In this document: positions 17,790 through 27,472 of the stretch, one piece after another
Layout: the number at the start of each line of letters is the position of its first letter
Position numbering within the stretch: position 1 is the stretch's first letter
DNA from: an uncultured bacterium
GTDB lineage: Bacteria; Bacillota; Clostridia; Oscillospirales; Acutalibacteraceae
Assembly: GCA_949283655.1 (NCBI GenBank)
Contig: CASDTH010000003.1
Location: forward strand, 62,001-126,000
Direction of reading: 5' to 3'
DNA: 64,000 nucleotides
Made by a program: the position numbers and the translations under genes
The notes under the pieces: generated by a model
What the model saw: only the letters and a program-made list of their open reading frames with translations
Told to the model about the DNA's origin: nothing
The model's database searches: none

Positions 17790-17856
17790 AAGCAGTCACC
17801 TCGCTTCGTATCATCCTATGCGAGAGGCCCGCTTCGTGTCCAACCAAAGGCCTTTC

Positions 17857-18330
17857 TTATTGCGCTTCAATTAGGCAAACGGCATGTGCCGCTATCCCCT
17901 CTCCTGCGCCGGTAAATCCGAGCTTTTCCTCTGTGGTTGCCTTGACGCTAACCCTATTCACTGGGATGCCGCAGGCGGCCGCAATATTCTGCCGCATTTC
18001 GGGGATAAAGGGCTTCAGCTTCGGCGCCTGTGCCAACACGGTCGCGTCAATATTAGCAACGGCAAAGCGCGCGTCCGCAAGCGCTTTGGCAACTCGAGCG
18101 AGCAGCTTCAGGCTGTCGGCCCCTTCATATTGTGGGTCCGTATCCGGAAACAGCGTGCCAATATCCCCCAGCGCCGCCGCGCCGAGCAATGCATCGGAAA
18201 CCGCGTGCAGCAGCACGTCAGCGTCGGAATGCCCCAACAGGCCGGTTTCATAAGGGATATGTACGCCGCCTAGAATCAGCTTTCGGCCGGCAACAAGCCG
18301 GTGTACGTCATAACCATGCCCGATTCTCAT
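17857..18330 (-). CDS. ispF: 2-C-methyl-D-erythritol 2,4-cyclodiphosphate synthase
   Basis: 157 residues. IspF signatures: the zinc motif [11 protein letters not shown] (D and H), the [19 protein letters not shown] helix and [13 protein letters not shown]-terminal [15 protein letters not shown]. It makes the cyclic diphosphate in the MEP isoprenoid pathway. An ATG at 18330 with GGAAG 9 nt upstream is preferred to a TTG at 18339. It lies 47 nt after ispD; both are separate, not fused. Confidence 0.95.
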   Translation of the reverse strand: MRIGHGYDVHRLVAGRKLILGGVHIPYETGLLGHSDADVLLHAVSDALLGAAALGDIGTLFPDTDPQYEGADSLKLLARVAKALADARFAVANIDATVLAQAPKLKPFIPEMRQNIAAACGIPVNRVSVKATTEEKLGFTGAGEGIAAHAVCLIEAQ

Positions 18331-18377
18331 TTTTATCAACTTCCTTTCCTCAAAAACCTACTCAGTGGACGGATGTC

Positions 18378-19127
18378 TCACGCATAAAAATCCTCCTGGG
18401 ATTTTAAAATCCCTTCCGCCGCATACACATCCTCCGGCGTTGTCAGCTTGAGATTGGCGTAGCTGCCCTGCACCAGATAGACCGGTTCGCCAAGCTGCTC
18501 CACCAGCTGGCAGTCATCCGTCAGGTTAGCGGCGGATGCCCCCGCCTGATCCACTGCACGCTGGTACAGGGCGCGCGTAAATACTTGCGGCGTTTGAACG
18601 GCCCAGAGCGTGCTTCGCTCCGGTGTCTCCAGAATTTTACCGGTTGCGTCAATCCGTTTTACAGTATCCTTCACAGGAACACCTAGTGCAGCCGCGCCAT
18701 GCTCGACTGCGGCCCGTACCGCTAGGTCGATCTCCTGCGGGCGGACGAGAGGCCGCGCCCCATCGTGAATGGCAAGGTACTCTGCCTGTGTATCCACCTG
18801 TGCAATCGCGTGGAACACGCTCTCCTGCCGGGTTTCTCCTCCTGGGACAATTTGCCGGACCTTTGTGATTTCATACGATTGGATGAGCGAATACATCTGC
18901 GGAATATCCTCCTGCCGCGCAGCGATTACCACCTCACGGATGCTATTGGCCAGCTCAAAAGCCTTCAGTGTGCGCACAATGACGGGCACGCCGTCAAGCA
19001 GCAGGAACTGCTTGCTGACCTCGCCGCCCATGCGCGTTGAGCGGCCCGCTGCCACGATAACCGCGCTGGTAAACGGTGCAGGAAGTGCCTGCTCCTCCTG
19101 TGCTTTTTTGCGTGAAAATAAGCCCAT
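18378..19127 (-). CDS. ispD: 2-C-methyl-D-erythritol 4-phosphate cytidylyltransferase
   Basis: 249 residues. A 15-residue extra N-terminus precedes the nucleotide-binding motif SAVIVAAGRSTRMGG, then HDGARPLVRP and the C-terminal LKLTTPEDVYAAE motif of IspD. It couples MEP to CTP in the MEP pathway. It shares an operon with ispF and is preceded by a clear promoter at 19226-19254. Confidence 0.94.
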   Translation of the reverse strand: MGLFSRKKAQEEQALPAPFTSAVIVAAGRSTRMGGEVSKQFLLLDGVPVIVRTLKAFELANSIREVVIAARQEDIPQMYSLIQSYEITKVRQIVPGGETRQESVFHAIAQVDTQAEYLAIHDGARPLVRPQEIDLAVRAAVEHGAAALGVPVKDTVKRIDATGKILETPERSTLWAVQTPQVFTRALYQRAVDQAGASAANLTDDCQLVEQLGEPVYLVQGSYANLKLTTPEDVYAAEGILKSQEDFYA

Positions 19128-19225
19128 TTTCTCACGGCCTCCTTCTGTTTATTTTTTGTACGAATGTATCAATAGCATCAGTGTACAAGGGTACACATCG
19201 GTTTTCAGTGCCGTACTCCAATTCT

Positions 19226-19254
19226 ATTATACAAGCTTTGGAAATGCGATTCAA
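19226..19254 (-). promoter_or_regulatory. Promoter for ispD-ispF
   Basis: Minus strand TTGAAT (19249-19254), 17 nt, TATAAT (19226-19231). Confidence 0.7.
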
Positions 19255-19351
19255 GCAACTCCGTAAAGGGCGTTACACCGTCAAAATCACTAGGGATCAG
19301 GGCTCTATCTTGTACAAAAGGCCAAAAATAAAAAAGCCGGTATCTTTTTTA

Positions 19352-19380
19352 TTGACTTTTTGAAGGCTTTGCAGTAAAGT
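19352..19380 (+). promoter_or_regulatory. Promoter for the ABC exporter operon
   Basis: TTGACT (19352-19357), 17 nt, TAAAGT (19375-19380). Confidence 0.6.
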
Positions 19381-19400
19381 GATATCCCACATTTCACCGC

Positions 19401-19470
19401 CTTCCCGTCTTATCACCCGGAGTGCGGGAAGCTACGCAACGTGTATCCCATAACGGATACGCGCTTTTTG
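19401..19470 (+). terminator. Leader hairpins with Rho-independent terminator (attenuator candidate)
   Basis: A 7-bp stem (19401-19407 with 19425-19431) is followed by a 9-bp stem (19440-19448 with 19455-19463) and CTTTTTG. The terminator lies between promoter and start codon of the ABC ATPase, so it probably acts as a conditional terminator. The ligand or sensor class was not recognised. Confidence 0.6.
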
Positions 19471-19508
19471 TGTTGCCATTGCTAAATGAGAAGGGAGTGT
19501 TCGGAACA

Positions 19509-20504
19509 ATGATTGAACTGCATAACATTTGCAAAACCTTTCGCGTTGCCCGGCGGGGCGGTGGCATGAAATCGGCGGCTAGGGCGCTGTTTCACCGCGA
19601 ATATGACACCATACAGGCTCTGGATCATATTAGCTTTACCATCCAGGATGGCGAAATGGTTGGGTATATCGGCCCAAATGGCGCGGGCAAAAGCAGCAGC
19701 ATTAAAATTATGAGCGGTATCCTCACACCAGACAGTGGCGAATGCGTAATCAACGGGAGAATCCCCTGGAAGCAGCGCAAGGAGCACGTGCGAGAGATCG
19801 GCGTGGTGTTCGGGCAGCGCTCGCAGCTCTGGTGGGATGTGCCTGTGATTGACTCCTTTGAGCTGATTCGCGATATCTATTCTGTGGAGCCATCGCGCTA
19901 CCGCAAGAATCTGGATACGCTGGCCTCCATGCTCTCTCTGGAGACAATTCTTAAAACGCCGGCGCGCCAGCTTTCGCTTGGGCAGCGCATGCGGTGCGAA
20001 ATCGCAGCCTCCCTGCTGCATGATCCCAAGGTGCTGTTTTTAGATGAACCAACCATCGGATTGGACGCCGTATCCAAAATCGCAGTACGCGATTTTATCA
20101 AAGCGCTCAATCGAGAGCGGGGAACAACCGTCATCCTGACAACACACGATATGCAGGATATAGAGGCGCTGACCGAACGAATCCTTCTCATCGGTAAAGG
20201 GCAAATTCTGCTGGATGGCTCTCTGGCGGAGCTGCGTCAACGGCGCTGCGGCAAACGAGATATCACCGTCAGCTTCAGCCGCACACAGGCATCCGGCCTG
20301 GAGACGTTTCAAAACCCGCCAAAAGGATTATCGCTCAGGGAACTGCTCAACGGGCGCGCCGTTTGGGAGGCAGAAATGGACTCGTGCCCGGTTTCAGAAG
20401 CGATTGCATGGCTCTCCACCCAGGTGGAGGTGACGGACCTCTCCGTCAGCCAGCCGAGTGCAGAGGAGCTGGTTGTTGGGCTTTACCGCGAATTTGGCGT
20501 TTGA
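19509..20504 (+). CDS. ABC transporter ATP-binding protein (COG4586-like)
   Basis: 331 residues from ATG 19509, where homologues begin (IELHNICKTFRV). It has Walker A GPNGAGKSSSIK, the Q-loop region FGQRSQLWWDVP, signature LSLGQRMRCEIAASL, Walker B VLFLDEPTIGLD and the switch His in TTHDMQD. The QRSQLWWDVP segment and the two following permeases match a three-component exporter family of unknown substrate (COG4586/4587/3694). Confidence 0.88.
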   Translation: MIELHNICKTFRVARRGGGMKSAARALFHREYDTIQALDHISFTIQDGEMVGYIGPNGAGKSSSIKIMSGILTPDSGECVINGRIPWKQRKEHVREIGVVFGQRSQLWWDVPVIDSFELIRDIYSVEPSRYRKNLDTLASMLSLETILKTPARQLSLGQRMRCEIAASLLHDPKVLFLDEPTIGLDAVSKIAVRDFIKALNRERGTTVILTTHDMQDIEALTERILLIGKGQILLDGSLAELRQRRCGKRDITVSFSRTQASGLETFQNPPKGLSLRELLNGRAVWEAEMDSCPVSEAIAWLSTQVEVTDLSVSQPSAEELVVGLYREFGV

Positions 20505-20516
20505 GGAGGGATCATC

Positions 20517-21329
20517 GTGGCTGTGATACGAAAGTACCTCTCCATATTACGTGTGCGCTTTACCAATGGGATGCAGTATCGCGCAGCGGCGTTGGCGGGG
20601 ATTGTCACCCAATTTGCCTGGGGGTTTTTATACCTTTTGCTGTATCGCGCTTTTTATCAATCGGATGCCGGCGCGTTCCCGATGGACCAGCAATCGCTCG
20701 CCGCTTACATTTGGCTGCAGCAGGCTTTCCTCGCGCTGTTTGCCGTGTGGACGCTGGATAACGACATCTTTGAGTTGATCTCCTCCGGCAATATTGCCTA
20801 TGAGCTATGCCGCCCCTGTGATTTATACAGCATGCTCTTTTTTCGGACATTGGGGAGCCGCCTCGCCAGAGCAGCGCTGCGTTGCGGCCCCATCCTGCTC
20901 GTGGCGGCTCTTCTGCCGGCGCCCTATGGGATGCGCCTGCCGGCCTCCTGGGCGGCAGCTGGGCTGTTTGTGCTGTCGTTTTGCCTGGGTGCGCTGGTGG
21001 TTGCGGCGTTTGGAATGCTGATTTACATCTCCGCGTTTTTCACCATCTCCCCGATGGGGGTACGCTTGATCGCCGTATCCCTTGTCGATTTTCTCTCCGG
21101 CTCTATTATCCCGATCCCATTCTTCCCCAAAGCGCTGCAACTCATTTTTTCCATTTTGCCGTTCGGTGCAATGCAGAATGTGCCGTTCCGAATCTATGGC
21201 GGCGATCTAAACGGTATCGAAGCAACCGTCAGTATTCTCCTGCAAGCTTTTTGGCTGGCTGTTTTGATTTGGATTGGGCGAATGATGATGAAAAAGGCGC
21301 TCCATCGCGTTGTCATACAAGGAGGGTAA
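20517..21329 (+). CDS. ABC-2-type permease subunit (COG4587-like)
   Basis: 270 residues, six predicted transmembrane segments, starting with GTG after GGAGGG. Family-like features are FTNGMQYRAAALAGIVTQFAWG, the first helix, and LSGSIIPIPFFPKALQ near the fifth helix. It should pair with the next permease as a heterodimer driven by the upstream ATPase. Only 12 nt follow the ATPase gene. Substrate unknown. Confidence 0.85.
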   Translation: MAVIRKYLSILRVRFTNGMQYRAAALAGIVTQFAWGFLYLLLYRAFYQSDAGAFPMDQQSLAAYIWLQQAFLALFAVWTLDNDIFELISSGNIAYELCRPCDLYSMLFFRTLGSRLARAALRCGPILLVAALLPAPYGMRLPASWAAAGLFVLSFCLGALVVAAFGMLIYISAFFTISPMGVRLIAVSLVDFLSGSIIPIPFFPKALQLIFSILPFGAMQNVPFRIYGGDLNGIEATVSILLQAFWLAVLIWIGRMMMKKALHRVVIQGG

Positions 21330-21331
21330 CG

Positions 21332-22108
21332 ATGCGGCTTTATAGAAAATATCTCTCCATTCATGTAAAAAGCATGATGCAGTTTAAAACATCGTTTTTT
21401 CTGACGGCGCTCGGTCAGTTTCTGGTGTCGTTCACTGCGATTCTGGGCGTCTATTTCCTGCTCGACCGGTTTCATGCTGTAAAAGGCTATCGCTTTACGG
21501 ATATTCTGCTCTGTTCCGCCGTGATTTTGATGTCGTTTTCTTTGGCTGAATGCTTCGCTCGAGGCTTCGACCAATTCCCCAAGGCGATCTCCAATGGGGA
21601 GTTTGACCGGATGCTCGTGCGCCCACGCAGCGAAATCTTTCAAATTCTAGCCTCCAAATTTGAGCTGACACGTATTGGGAGAATGCTGCAGGGTATTTTG
21701 ATGTTAGCCATCGCCTTCTGGCAAAGCGGCGTGCAATGGTCGTTTGCCAAGATTCTGACGCTTGTTTTTATGATCCTTGGCGGGACGGCAGTATTCTCCT
21801 GCCTTTTCTTGTTATATGCGGCGTTCAGTTTCTTTACGCTGGAGGGGCTGGAATTTATGAACGTTTTAACAGATGGCGGTAAGGAATTTGGGCAATACCC
21901 TGTTTCTGTTTACGGGAAGGCTGTGCTTGCTTTCTGCACGGCGGTAGTACCCTACGCATGGTTTCAGCAGATCCCACTGGAGTATCTCACCGGGCATTCC
22001 ACAAACCCTCTGCGGATCGCTGCGCCGCTCGTTTGCTTTGCCTTCCTCATCCCCTGCTATGCGGTCTGGCGGATTGGACTGAGGCATTATAAATCAACCG
22101 GCTCCTGA
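21332..22108 (+). CDS. ABC-2-type permease subunit (COG3694-like)
   Basis: 258 residues from ATG 21332, set by GGAGGG at 21321-21326; the frame is open far upstream inside the previous gene, which is coincidental. About six transmembrane helices; SLAECFARGFDQFPKAISNG and RPRSEIFQILASKFEL resemble the family. It is the last gene of the exporter operon and is followed by a strong terminator. Confidence 0.85.
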   Translation: MRLYRKYLSIHVKSMMQFKTSFFLTALGQFLVSFTAILGVYFLLDRFHAVKGYRFTDILLCSAVILMSFSLAECFARGFDQFPKAISNGEFDRMLVRPRSEIFQILASKFELTRIGRMLQGILMLAIAFWQSGVQWSFAKILTLVFMILGGTAVFSCLFLLYAAFSFFTLEGLEFMNVLTDGGKEFGQYPVSVYGKAVLAFCTAVVPYAWFQQIPLEYLTGHSTNPLRIAAPLVCFAFLIPCYAVWRIGLRHYKSTGS

Positions 22109-22110
22109 TA

Positions 22111-22145
22111 AAAACGGCGGGCATGCACGGCCCGCCGTTTTTATA
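22111..22145. terminator. Bidirectional terminator between the ABC operon and tyrS
   Basis: A perfect 12-bp stem (22111-22122 with 22130-22141) with a 7-nt loop, A-run on one side and T-run on the other, serving both convergent genes. Confidence 0.9.
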
Positions 22146-22181
22146 TTTTGAATGACTTGTACCTTTCGAGCTTTTACGGAT

Positions 22182-23414
22182 TTATTCCAGCACGATCTTA
22201 TGGAAGACCTTTTTCCCCTTCTTCACAAGCACATGGCCCTTTGCAAAATCCTCTGCGGAAACCGTCTTGCCGATATCCGTCACTCGCTCATCATCTACGG
22301 TGATACCGCCCTGCTCGATCAGCCTGCGTGCCTCGCCCTTCGACTTGGCGAGCGCAGAGGCCACCAGAATATCAATCACCGGAATCGCGCCGTCTGTAAA
22401 CTGCTCCGCTTTGAGGGCTGTCGTCGGCATATGCTCGGTATCTGTGCTGCTGCCAAATAGCGCCTTTGCAGTGCTCTGCGCTTTCTGCGCCTCTTCTTCG
22501 CCGTGGATGAGCTTGGTCACCTCAAAGGCAAGCCGTTCCTTCGCCTGATTGAGCGCACTACCCTCCAGCTTTGCATATTCCGCAATTTCTTCGAGCGGAA
22601 TAAAGGTGAGCATCTTCATGCAGTTGACCACATCCGCATCGTCGACATTGCGCCAGTATTGATAAAACTCATAGGGGCTTGTCTTCTCCGGGTCAAGCCA
22701 AACAGCGCCCTTTTCCGTTTTGCCCATCTTACGGCCGTCGCTTGTTTGCAGCAGGTTGAAGGTCATGCCGCAGACCTCGCGTCCATCCATGCGGCGGTTG
22801 AGTTCTACGCCGCCGATGATATTGCTCCACTGGTCGTCCCCGCCAAATTCAAGCTGACAATCATATTTACGGCTGAGCACGAGGAAGTCATAGCTTTGCA
22901 TAATCATATAGTTGAGTTCAAAGAAAGAGAGCCCACGCTCCAGCCGTTGCTTGTAGCACTCGGCTGCCAACATCCGGTTGACGGAGAAGTGCACGCCCAC
23001 CTCGCGCAAGAAGTCGATATAATTCAGATTCAACAGCCAATCCGCATTGTTGACCATGAGCGCTTTGCCATCTGAAAAATCGACGAGCTTTGACATTTGC
23101 TTCTGGAAGCAGTCGATATTGTGTTGGATGGTCTCCCTCGTCAGCATTTTACGCATATCCGTCTTCCCGGAGGGGTCGCCGATCATGCCGGTGCCGCCGC
23201 CGAATAAGGCAATCGGCACATGGCCTGCGCGCTGCATGTGCGCCATGACCATGATCTGCACAAAATGGCCAACATGCAAGCTGTCCGCCGTGGGGTCGAA
23301 GCCGATGTAGAATTTAATCTTCTGTGTGTCCATCAGCTCACGGATCTTTTCCTCATTCGTCATCTGCGCGATCATACCGCGCGCCTTGAGCTCCTCAAAT
23401 ACACTCCTGCTCAT
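22182..23414 (-). CDS. tyrS: Tyrosyl-tRNA synthetase
   Basis: 410 residues. Class I synthetase with HIGH variant HVGH (in [15 protein letters not shown]), tyrosine-pocket FYIGFDP and the KMSKS variant KMGKT in [15 protein letters not shown]; a C-terminal S4 domain ([18 protein letters not shown]). It charges tRNA-Tyr. The ATG at 23414 has AGGAGG 7 nt upstream. Expression is controlled by the T-box leader directly upstream. Confidence 0.97.
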   Translation of the reverse strand: MSRSVFEELKARGMIAQMTNEEKIRELMDTQKIKFYIGFDPTADSLHVGHFVQIMVMAHMQRAGHVPIALFGGGTGMIGDPSGKTDMRKMLTRETIQHNIDCFQKQMSKLVDFSDGKALMVNNADWLLNLNYIDFLREVGVHFSVNRMLAAECYKQRLERGLSFFELNYMIMQSYDFLVLSRKYDCQLEFGGDDQWSNIIGGVELNRRMDGREVCGMTFNLLQTSDGRKMGKTEKGAVWLDPEKTSPYEFYQYWRNVDDADVVNCMKMLTFIPLEEIAEYAKLEGSALNQAKERLAFEVTKLIHGEEEAQKAQSTAKALFGSSTDTEHMPTTALKAEQFTDGAIPVIDILVASALAKSKGEARRLIEQGGITVDDERVTDIGKTVSAEDFAKGHVLVKKGKKVFHKIVLE

Positions 23415-23447
23415 TTTGATACCTCCTGATTTTTTGTGCAGACGGCA

Positions 23448-23727
23448 TAAAAACGCCCTCTGCAACCATTCAGATTACAGAGGGCGGGAAATCCGCGGTA
23501 CCACCTCTATTTACCGTTCCCTCGCGAAAACGGCCTCACCGGGTACATTTGCAAAGCAATCAATACCCTCGCGCTGTAACGGGCGCTGCCGGCGCGGCCT
23601 ACTGGGGAAAAACCCGTTCCGCCTTGCGGCTCAAAGAGGTATTTCACGGCGCGCCCACATCCCCTTCCACCACCCGGGGACTCTCTGTGCCGGACGGATG
23701 CCGCTACTTCTTCTTCTCACTGCCATT
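23448..23727 (-). promoter_or_regulatory. Tyrosine T-box riboswitch of tyrS
   Basis: The minus-strand leader contains the T-box sequence AGAGGTGGTACCGCGG (rc near 23491-23506), whose UGGN bulge pairs with uncharged tRNA-NCCA. The terminator stem is 23454-23462 with 23478-23486, followed by TTTTTA. A UAC codon at 23639-23641 in the Stem I region (GAAATACCTC) fits a Tyr specifier. The upstream GTCCCCGGGTGGTGG portion looks like Stem I. Uncharged tRNA-Tyr would favour the antiterminator. Confidence 0.93.
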
Positions 23728-23733
23728 GGTTGG

Positions 23734-23762
23734 ATTATACCTGCCGTTTGACGAAAAGTCAA
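23734..23762 (-). promoter_or_regulatory. Promoter of the tyrS T-box transcript
   Basis: Minus strand TTGACT (23757-23762), 17 nt, TATAAT (23734-23739): near-consensus sigma-A. Confidence 0.85.
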
Positions 23763-23821
23763 GGCATTTTGATTAATTTTTATGCGTACCGTCTAGGCCC
23801 CATGCCCTGGAAAGGGAATTC

Positions 23822-26800
23822 CTAGAAGTATTTTAAAATCCCCTTCCCTTTTCGGGCTATTTTACGGTCTGATTCCGCCAGGAGTTCTGAATTGTGTGCA
23901 ATTGCAACCGTTTCGCTCTGCGTTCCACCGCCAAATGCATCTACTGCAGTGACGGTATACCGGTAGGTGTTGCCAAACGATACCGACCGGTCACGGTAAG
24001 TGCAGAGATATGCGTTTTCTGTCTCGCCGATTTGCTGCCCATCCCGATAAATCCGATAGCATACACTCCCCAGAACCGGCGTCCAATATAGATCAATCCG
24101 CTGTTTTTCACGGGGGATAACGCCTAAAATCGGTTTTTCCAGTGCACGGCTACACGGCGCCTCGCCTGCAGCGGATTGAATCTCAATCCGATCAGAGAAC
24201 GGCCCCTTTTCCCCGCTTCCACACGCTCGAACCATGTATTGATACCGCCCGCTCAGCTGTGCTGGCACCTGTGTATCGAACCACTCTGTTTTTTCAGTAG
24301 CCGTGAGGAACTGGGGCGGCGCGCCGTCCCGCATGCGGAACACTTCATAGTAAAGGGCGTTTCTAACGCCATCCCAGGACACTTGCGTGCCGTTTTTCTT
24401 CCCACCACAGGAAACCGCCCGGCAGCCGCTCACCGCTGGTAACACCTGTGGCGTGCAGATTCGGAAGGTCTTGAGCCCATAGGGTGGAACGTCAAAGGTA
24501 ATTACATTCCCGCTCTGAGAGTCCTCCACGTCGTTTTCAATCACGTCCGTCTCGTTGTACGATACAATAGCACGCGGTAAGGTGACGCGCACACCGGCGG
24601 CTGCCTGACCGGATATTTCGCAGAAGCGGACAATCATCCCCCCACCGTTGGCTTCAGCTGCTTTCAGCGTAGTGAGCATAAGGTTAGAATGAGAGACGGT
24701 AAGATACTGCCCGCTGGCCGGCCCATCCGCATCCTGCGGCCCGTCGATCACAACGGCCTGTAGCGGGGCCGAATAGGCTCGGGCGAATCGGTTTATTCTG
24801 CCAATATCTTCACCGTGCCCTGTGGATAGCGCGTATTGAAAGCAGGCATACCCGGGCTGATCGCCCTGAAAATTGGTTTGCCACATATTGTTAAAGATAT
24901 AGCTGTAAATGCGAGGCTTTTCCGAATGATAATCAAAAGACCAGCGCCCCGTTCTCCGCTCGCCAAACTGTAAAAGAGCCGTGTTGGGGATCGCGAGCGT
25001 CATGCTGTAATCATCCGACTGATCGTGGACATTAACCCATTGATTCGCTGTGTACCAATCTGTTGAGGTACCATAGACCTGCTCGCCCTCGGCCGCGTTG
25101 CCGATGGGCAAATCATAGCGGATGGTATAGCCCTTACCTGCGGCAAAGGGAAACACATAAAAGGCCTCCTCCTTCGATTTCAGAGAGGGGAGCGGAGATT
25201 TTACAACCTCGTTGACGATCTCAATCCGCGGAATATCCCTGTATAGCCTGACCTGCTGCCGGATGCCGCCTGCGCGGAAGGTGCCGGTGTTTAAAACGGC
25301 CGCAATGTAGACGGCATTCTGCTCAATTTGCAGCTTGGCTTGCTGCGCCTGAGGAGTGTACATAGCCCATCTGTGTTTGGAAAACTTCTTGCCCATATTG
25401 CTGAACGGGATGCCGAAGTCGTCAAAGTATTGGTACTGATTGAATTTTTGTGCGGATTCCACCACTTCCCTATTGCCATTTTGTTTATCGCGGATGCTCC
25501 GAATTGTGCCGTCGGGATAAAAAGCGACCTTGTAAAAAGCGTTTTCAATAAAATCTGAACCAGAGTTAAATTCTATTTTAAATTGGGCCGAGCGGCCCGT
25601 TTCCCGGATGGAAAAGACTTTATATCCCAGAGCGGGGATACGCTGCGCAACAAAGGTGAGCTGTTCCCCCTCCAATACATATGGGATGGAGGTTTCTCCA
25701 TCGATGATCTCAAAGCATTGCGGAAATGCGGAAGCGTTTTTAATGGCAACTGTATCATTGCGCTCCCAATTCATAGGGTTATAAACAAAGATCGCTTTCG
25801 ATTCGGTTTTCACCTGGGCGGCCAATGCTTTTAACGATTGGTTTAGCACCTTTTCCCCCAGTGCCTTTGCCCCAAAGGCATTGCTGCGCTTCCACTCAAA
25901 CTGCCGGTGATACATCTCATCGCCTGTGTAGCTGTGATACCCCCAGGTATGCTCATCATAGGTGAGATTCCGCTCAACAGCCTCTTTTAGATCATCTCGC
26001 GGATATTTTTCCCCGTATAAAAGTGAAGACAGGCCCGCAGCGGTTTCCGCCAGGGGGACGGTAACGCCCGCCTGTTTGTTTACCCCTGATTCAAAGGCAG
26101 TGGTGCCCCAACCGTCGTTCCACCAATTCTCCTCCGTTCCGTGCTCCACGGGGATCATGTCTTTATATTCCCGCTCGACCTCCTCGAAGAAGGACTCCGG
26201 GAAAGCGGTGGTGATATGCGGATAGAGATACCCTGCATCTGTCCAACGGCGGTTGACCTCATTGGCCACTTTGATCGGAAGCTCCATGGGCTGCTTGTTA
26301 TCTCCGTAAGGGATCAGTGGGAGCGGGAACTTGTCGTAGGGATAGCTCCTACGGCCTGTGCGGGCCTCCAACTCCGCAATCAGGCTGAGCAAATTCTTTT
26401 GCGCGAGACTAGCGCCTCCATTGTCGGGATTCCAATGGTCGCCTCCGAAGCCGTAATTTTCTCCGTAGGTTTTTCCGTTAAAAATGAGCAGGCGATGGGA
26501 TGGATCCATCCCATCCATATAAAACAGATCATACAACTTTTTCTTGTGATAGGGGGAGCGATCCGGGTTCATGGAGTGAATCCCATACCGAATACCGGCA
26601 GAAGCAGCGACATCTACATAGCTCTTGCTGAAGGCAGGGTTATCAAACATGCGCTGTGTAGTGCTCGGCGGGATGCCCAACTGATCGACCAGATAGCGGT
26701 TGGTATAATAGGCGGCACGCGCCGCCTCCTCCGTGCTGAAGCATTCCATGGTGTAGTTGAACCGGCCTGCTCCAACGGTCATCCTGCCCCGTTCAATCAG

Positions 26801-27370
26801 CTCCACAATTTCCTGAATCTGATCCGCATTGCGTTGGGTGAAGTATCCCTCCCCCAGCACCCAGCCGGATTCAATGGCATATTTATATTTTTGCAGGTCA
26901 CTGTCCCGTCCGTCGGAATTTTTCATGTATTCCTTCACTGTGTCCAGAAACCGGGAGAATAGCGGGCGTAGGTCCTCTTGGTAATCGGTATACCCGAGAT
27001 CCGTGTGCATGGTCTGTGAGAGGTAAAACTCCCAGTGGCGTGTACGGCTCCAGCAATCGTTTACGTAAACCGCTTCCGGTTCCCCGCGATAAGCCTTATT
27101 TCGGAACAGTTCGATCCGCAGGCGAATGACCTCCCCAGGGCGGAGTAGCTCATGCGTATCTTTTAGCAGGATTTTTACCTGACGGTTTCCGCGCTTGAGT
27201 GCCCCCAAAGGGAACGTGTAGGGTGGCAGTTCCCCAAACGTTACACGATACCAACCGCTGAAATCTGTGCGCAAGCGTAGGGTGAGCAGCGCCTCCTGAA
27301 ATCCCTCCTTTGTAATAAAGGGGGACGGCTCTACTTTGGAAATGACAACAGGAGCCCTCTTCTGTTTCAT
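23822..27370 (-). CDS. Glycoside hydrolase family 38-like alpha-mannosidase with FnIII domains
   Basis: 1182 residues with no signal peptide. After a 100-residue beta-rich N-terminus comes a GH38-type catalytic region with the metal-site motif MHTDLGYTDYQ; RMFDNPAFSKSY is a candidate for the nucleophile strand. Then come a middle helical domain (YHSYTGDEMYHRQ) and a large beta domain. The last 180 residues look like two fibronectin type III domains (QVSWDGVRNALYYEVFR; LYWTPVLGSVCYRIYRDG). It would cleave alpha-mannosides. It is the last gene of the GntR-controlled operon. Activity on another alpha-linked sugar is possible. Confidence 0.78.
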   Translation of the reverse strand: MKQKRAPVVISKVEPSPFITKEGFQEALLTLRLRTDFSGWYRVTFGELPPYTFPLGALKRGNRQVKILLKDTHELLRPGEVIRLRIELFRNKAYRGEPEAVYVNDCWSRTRHWEFYLSQTMHTDLGYTDYQEDLRPLFSRFLDTVKEYMKNSDGRDSDLQKYKYAIESGWVLGEGYFTQRNADQIQEIVELIERGRMTVGAGRFNYTMECFSTEEAARAAYYTNRYLVDQLGIPPSTTQRMFDNPAFSKSYVDVAASAGIRYGIHSMNPDRSPYHKKKLYDLFYMDGMDPSHRLLIFNGKTYGENYGFGGDHWNPDNGGASLAQKNLLSLIAELEARTGRRSYPYDKFPLPLIPYGDNKQPMELPIKVANEVNRRWTDAGYLYPHITTAFPESFFEEVEREYKDMIPVEHGTEENWWNDGWGTTAFESGVNKQAGVTVPLAETAAGLSSLLYGEKYPRDDLKEAVERNLTYDEHTWGYHSYTGDEMYHRQFEWKRSNAFGAKALGEKVLNQSLKALAAQVKTESKAIFVYNPMNWERNDTVAIKNASAFPQCFEIIDGETSIPYVLEGEQLTFVAQRIPALGYKVFSIRETGRSAQFKIEFNSGSDFIENAFYKVAFYPDGTIRSIRDKQNGNREVVESAQKFNQYQYFDDFGIPFSNMGKKFSKHRWAMYTPQAQQAKLQIEQNAVYIAAVLNTGTFRAGGIRQQVRLYRDIPRIEIVNEVVKSPLPSLKSKEEAFYVFPFAAGKGYTIRYDLPIGNAAEGEQVYGTSTDWYTANQWVNVHDQSDDYSMTLAIPNTALLQFGERRTGRWSFDYHSEKPRIYSYIFNNMWQTNFQGDQPGYACFQYALSTGHGEDIGRINRFARAYSAPLQAVVIDGPQDADGPASGQYLTVSHSNLMLTTLKAAEANGGGMIVRFCEISGQAAAGVRVTLPRAIVSYNETDVIENDVEDSQSGNVITFDVPPYGLKTFRICTPQVLPAVSGCRAVSCGGKKNGTQVSWDGVRNALYYEVFRMRDGAPPQFLTATEKTEWFDTQVPAQLSGRYQYMVRACGSGEKGPFSDRIEIQSAAGEAPCSRALEKPILGVIPREKQRIDLYWTPVLGSVCYRIYRDGQQIGETENAYLCTYRDRSVSFGNTYRYTVTAVDAFGGGTQSETVAIAHNSELLAESDRKIARKGKGILKYF

Positions 27371-27472
27371 AATACCTCCTTCGGTGCCGGACGAAAAGCG
27401 CCCGATTCCTATCTTATTTTATTTTTCTAGCGGAGCTTTCAAAAATAAAGGCGGCGCCTGAGCCCGCATGGC

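Larger units (their letters stand above)
19128..19508. other. Divergent control region between ispD and the ABC operon
   Basis: No gene. It holds the ispD promoter, the inverted repeat GTGTACAAGGGTACAC at 19181-19196 in the ispD leader (arms GTGTAC/GTACAC, 4-nt spacer, possible operator), the ABC-operon promoter and a leader with two hairpins. Confidence 0.6.
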
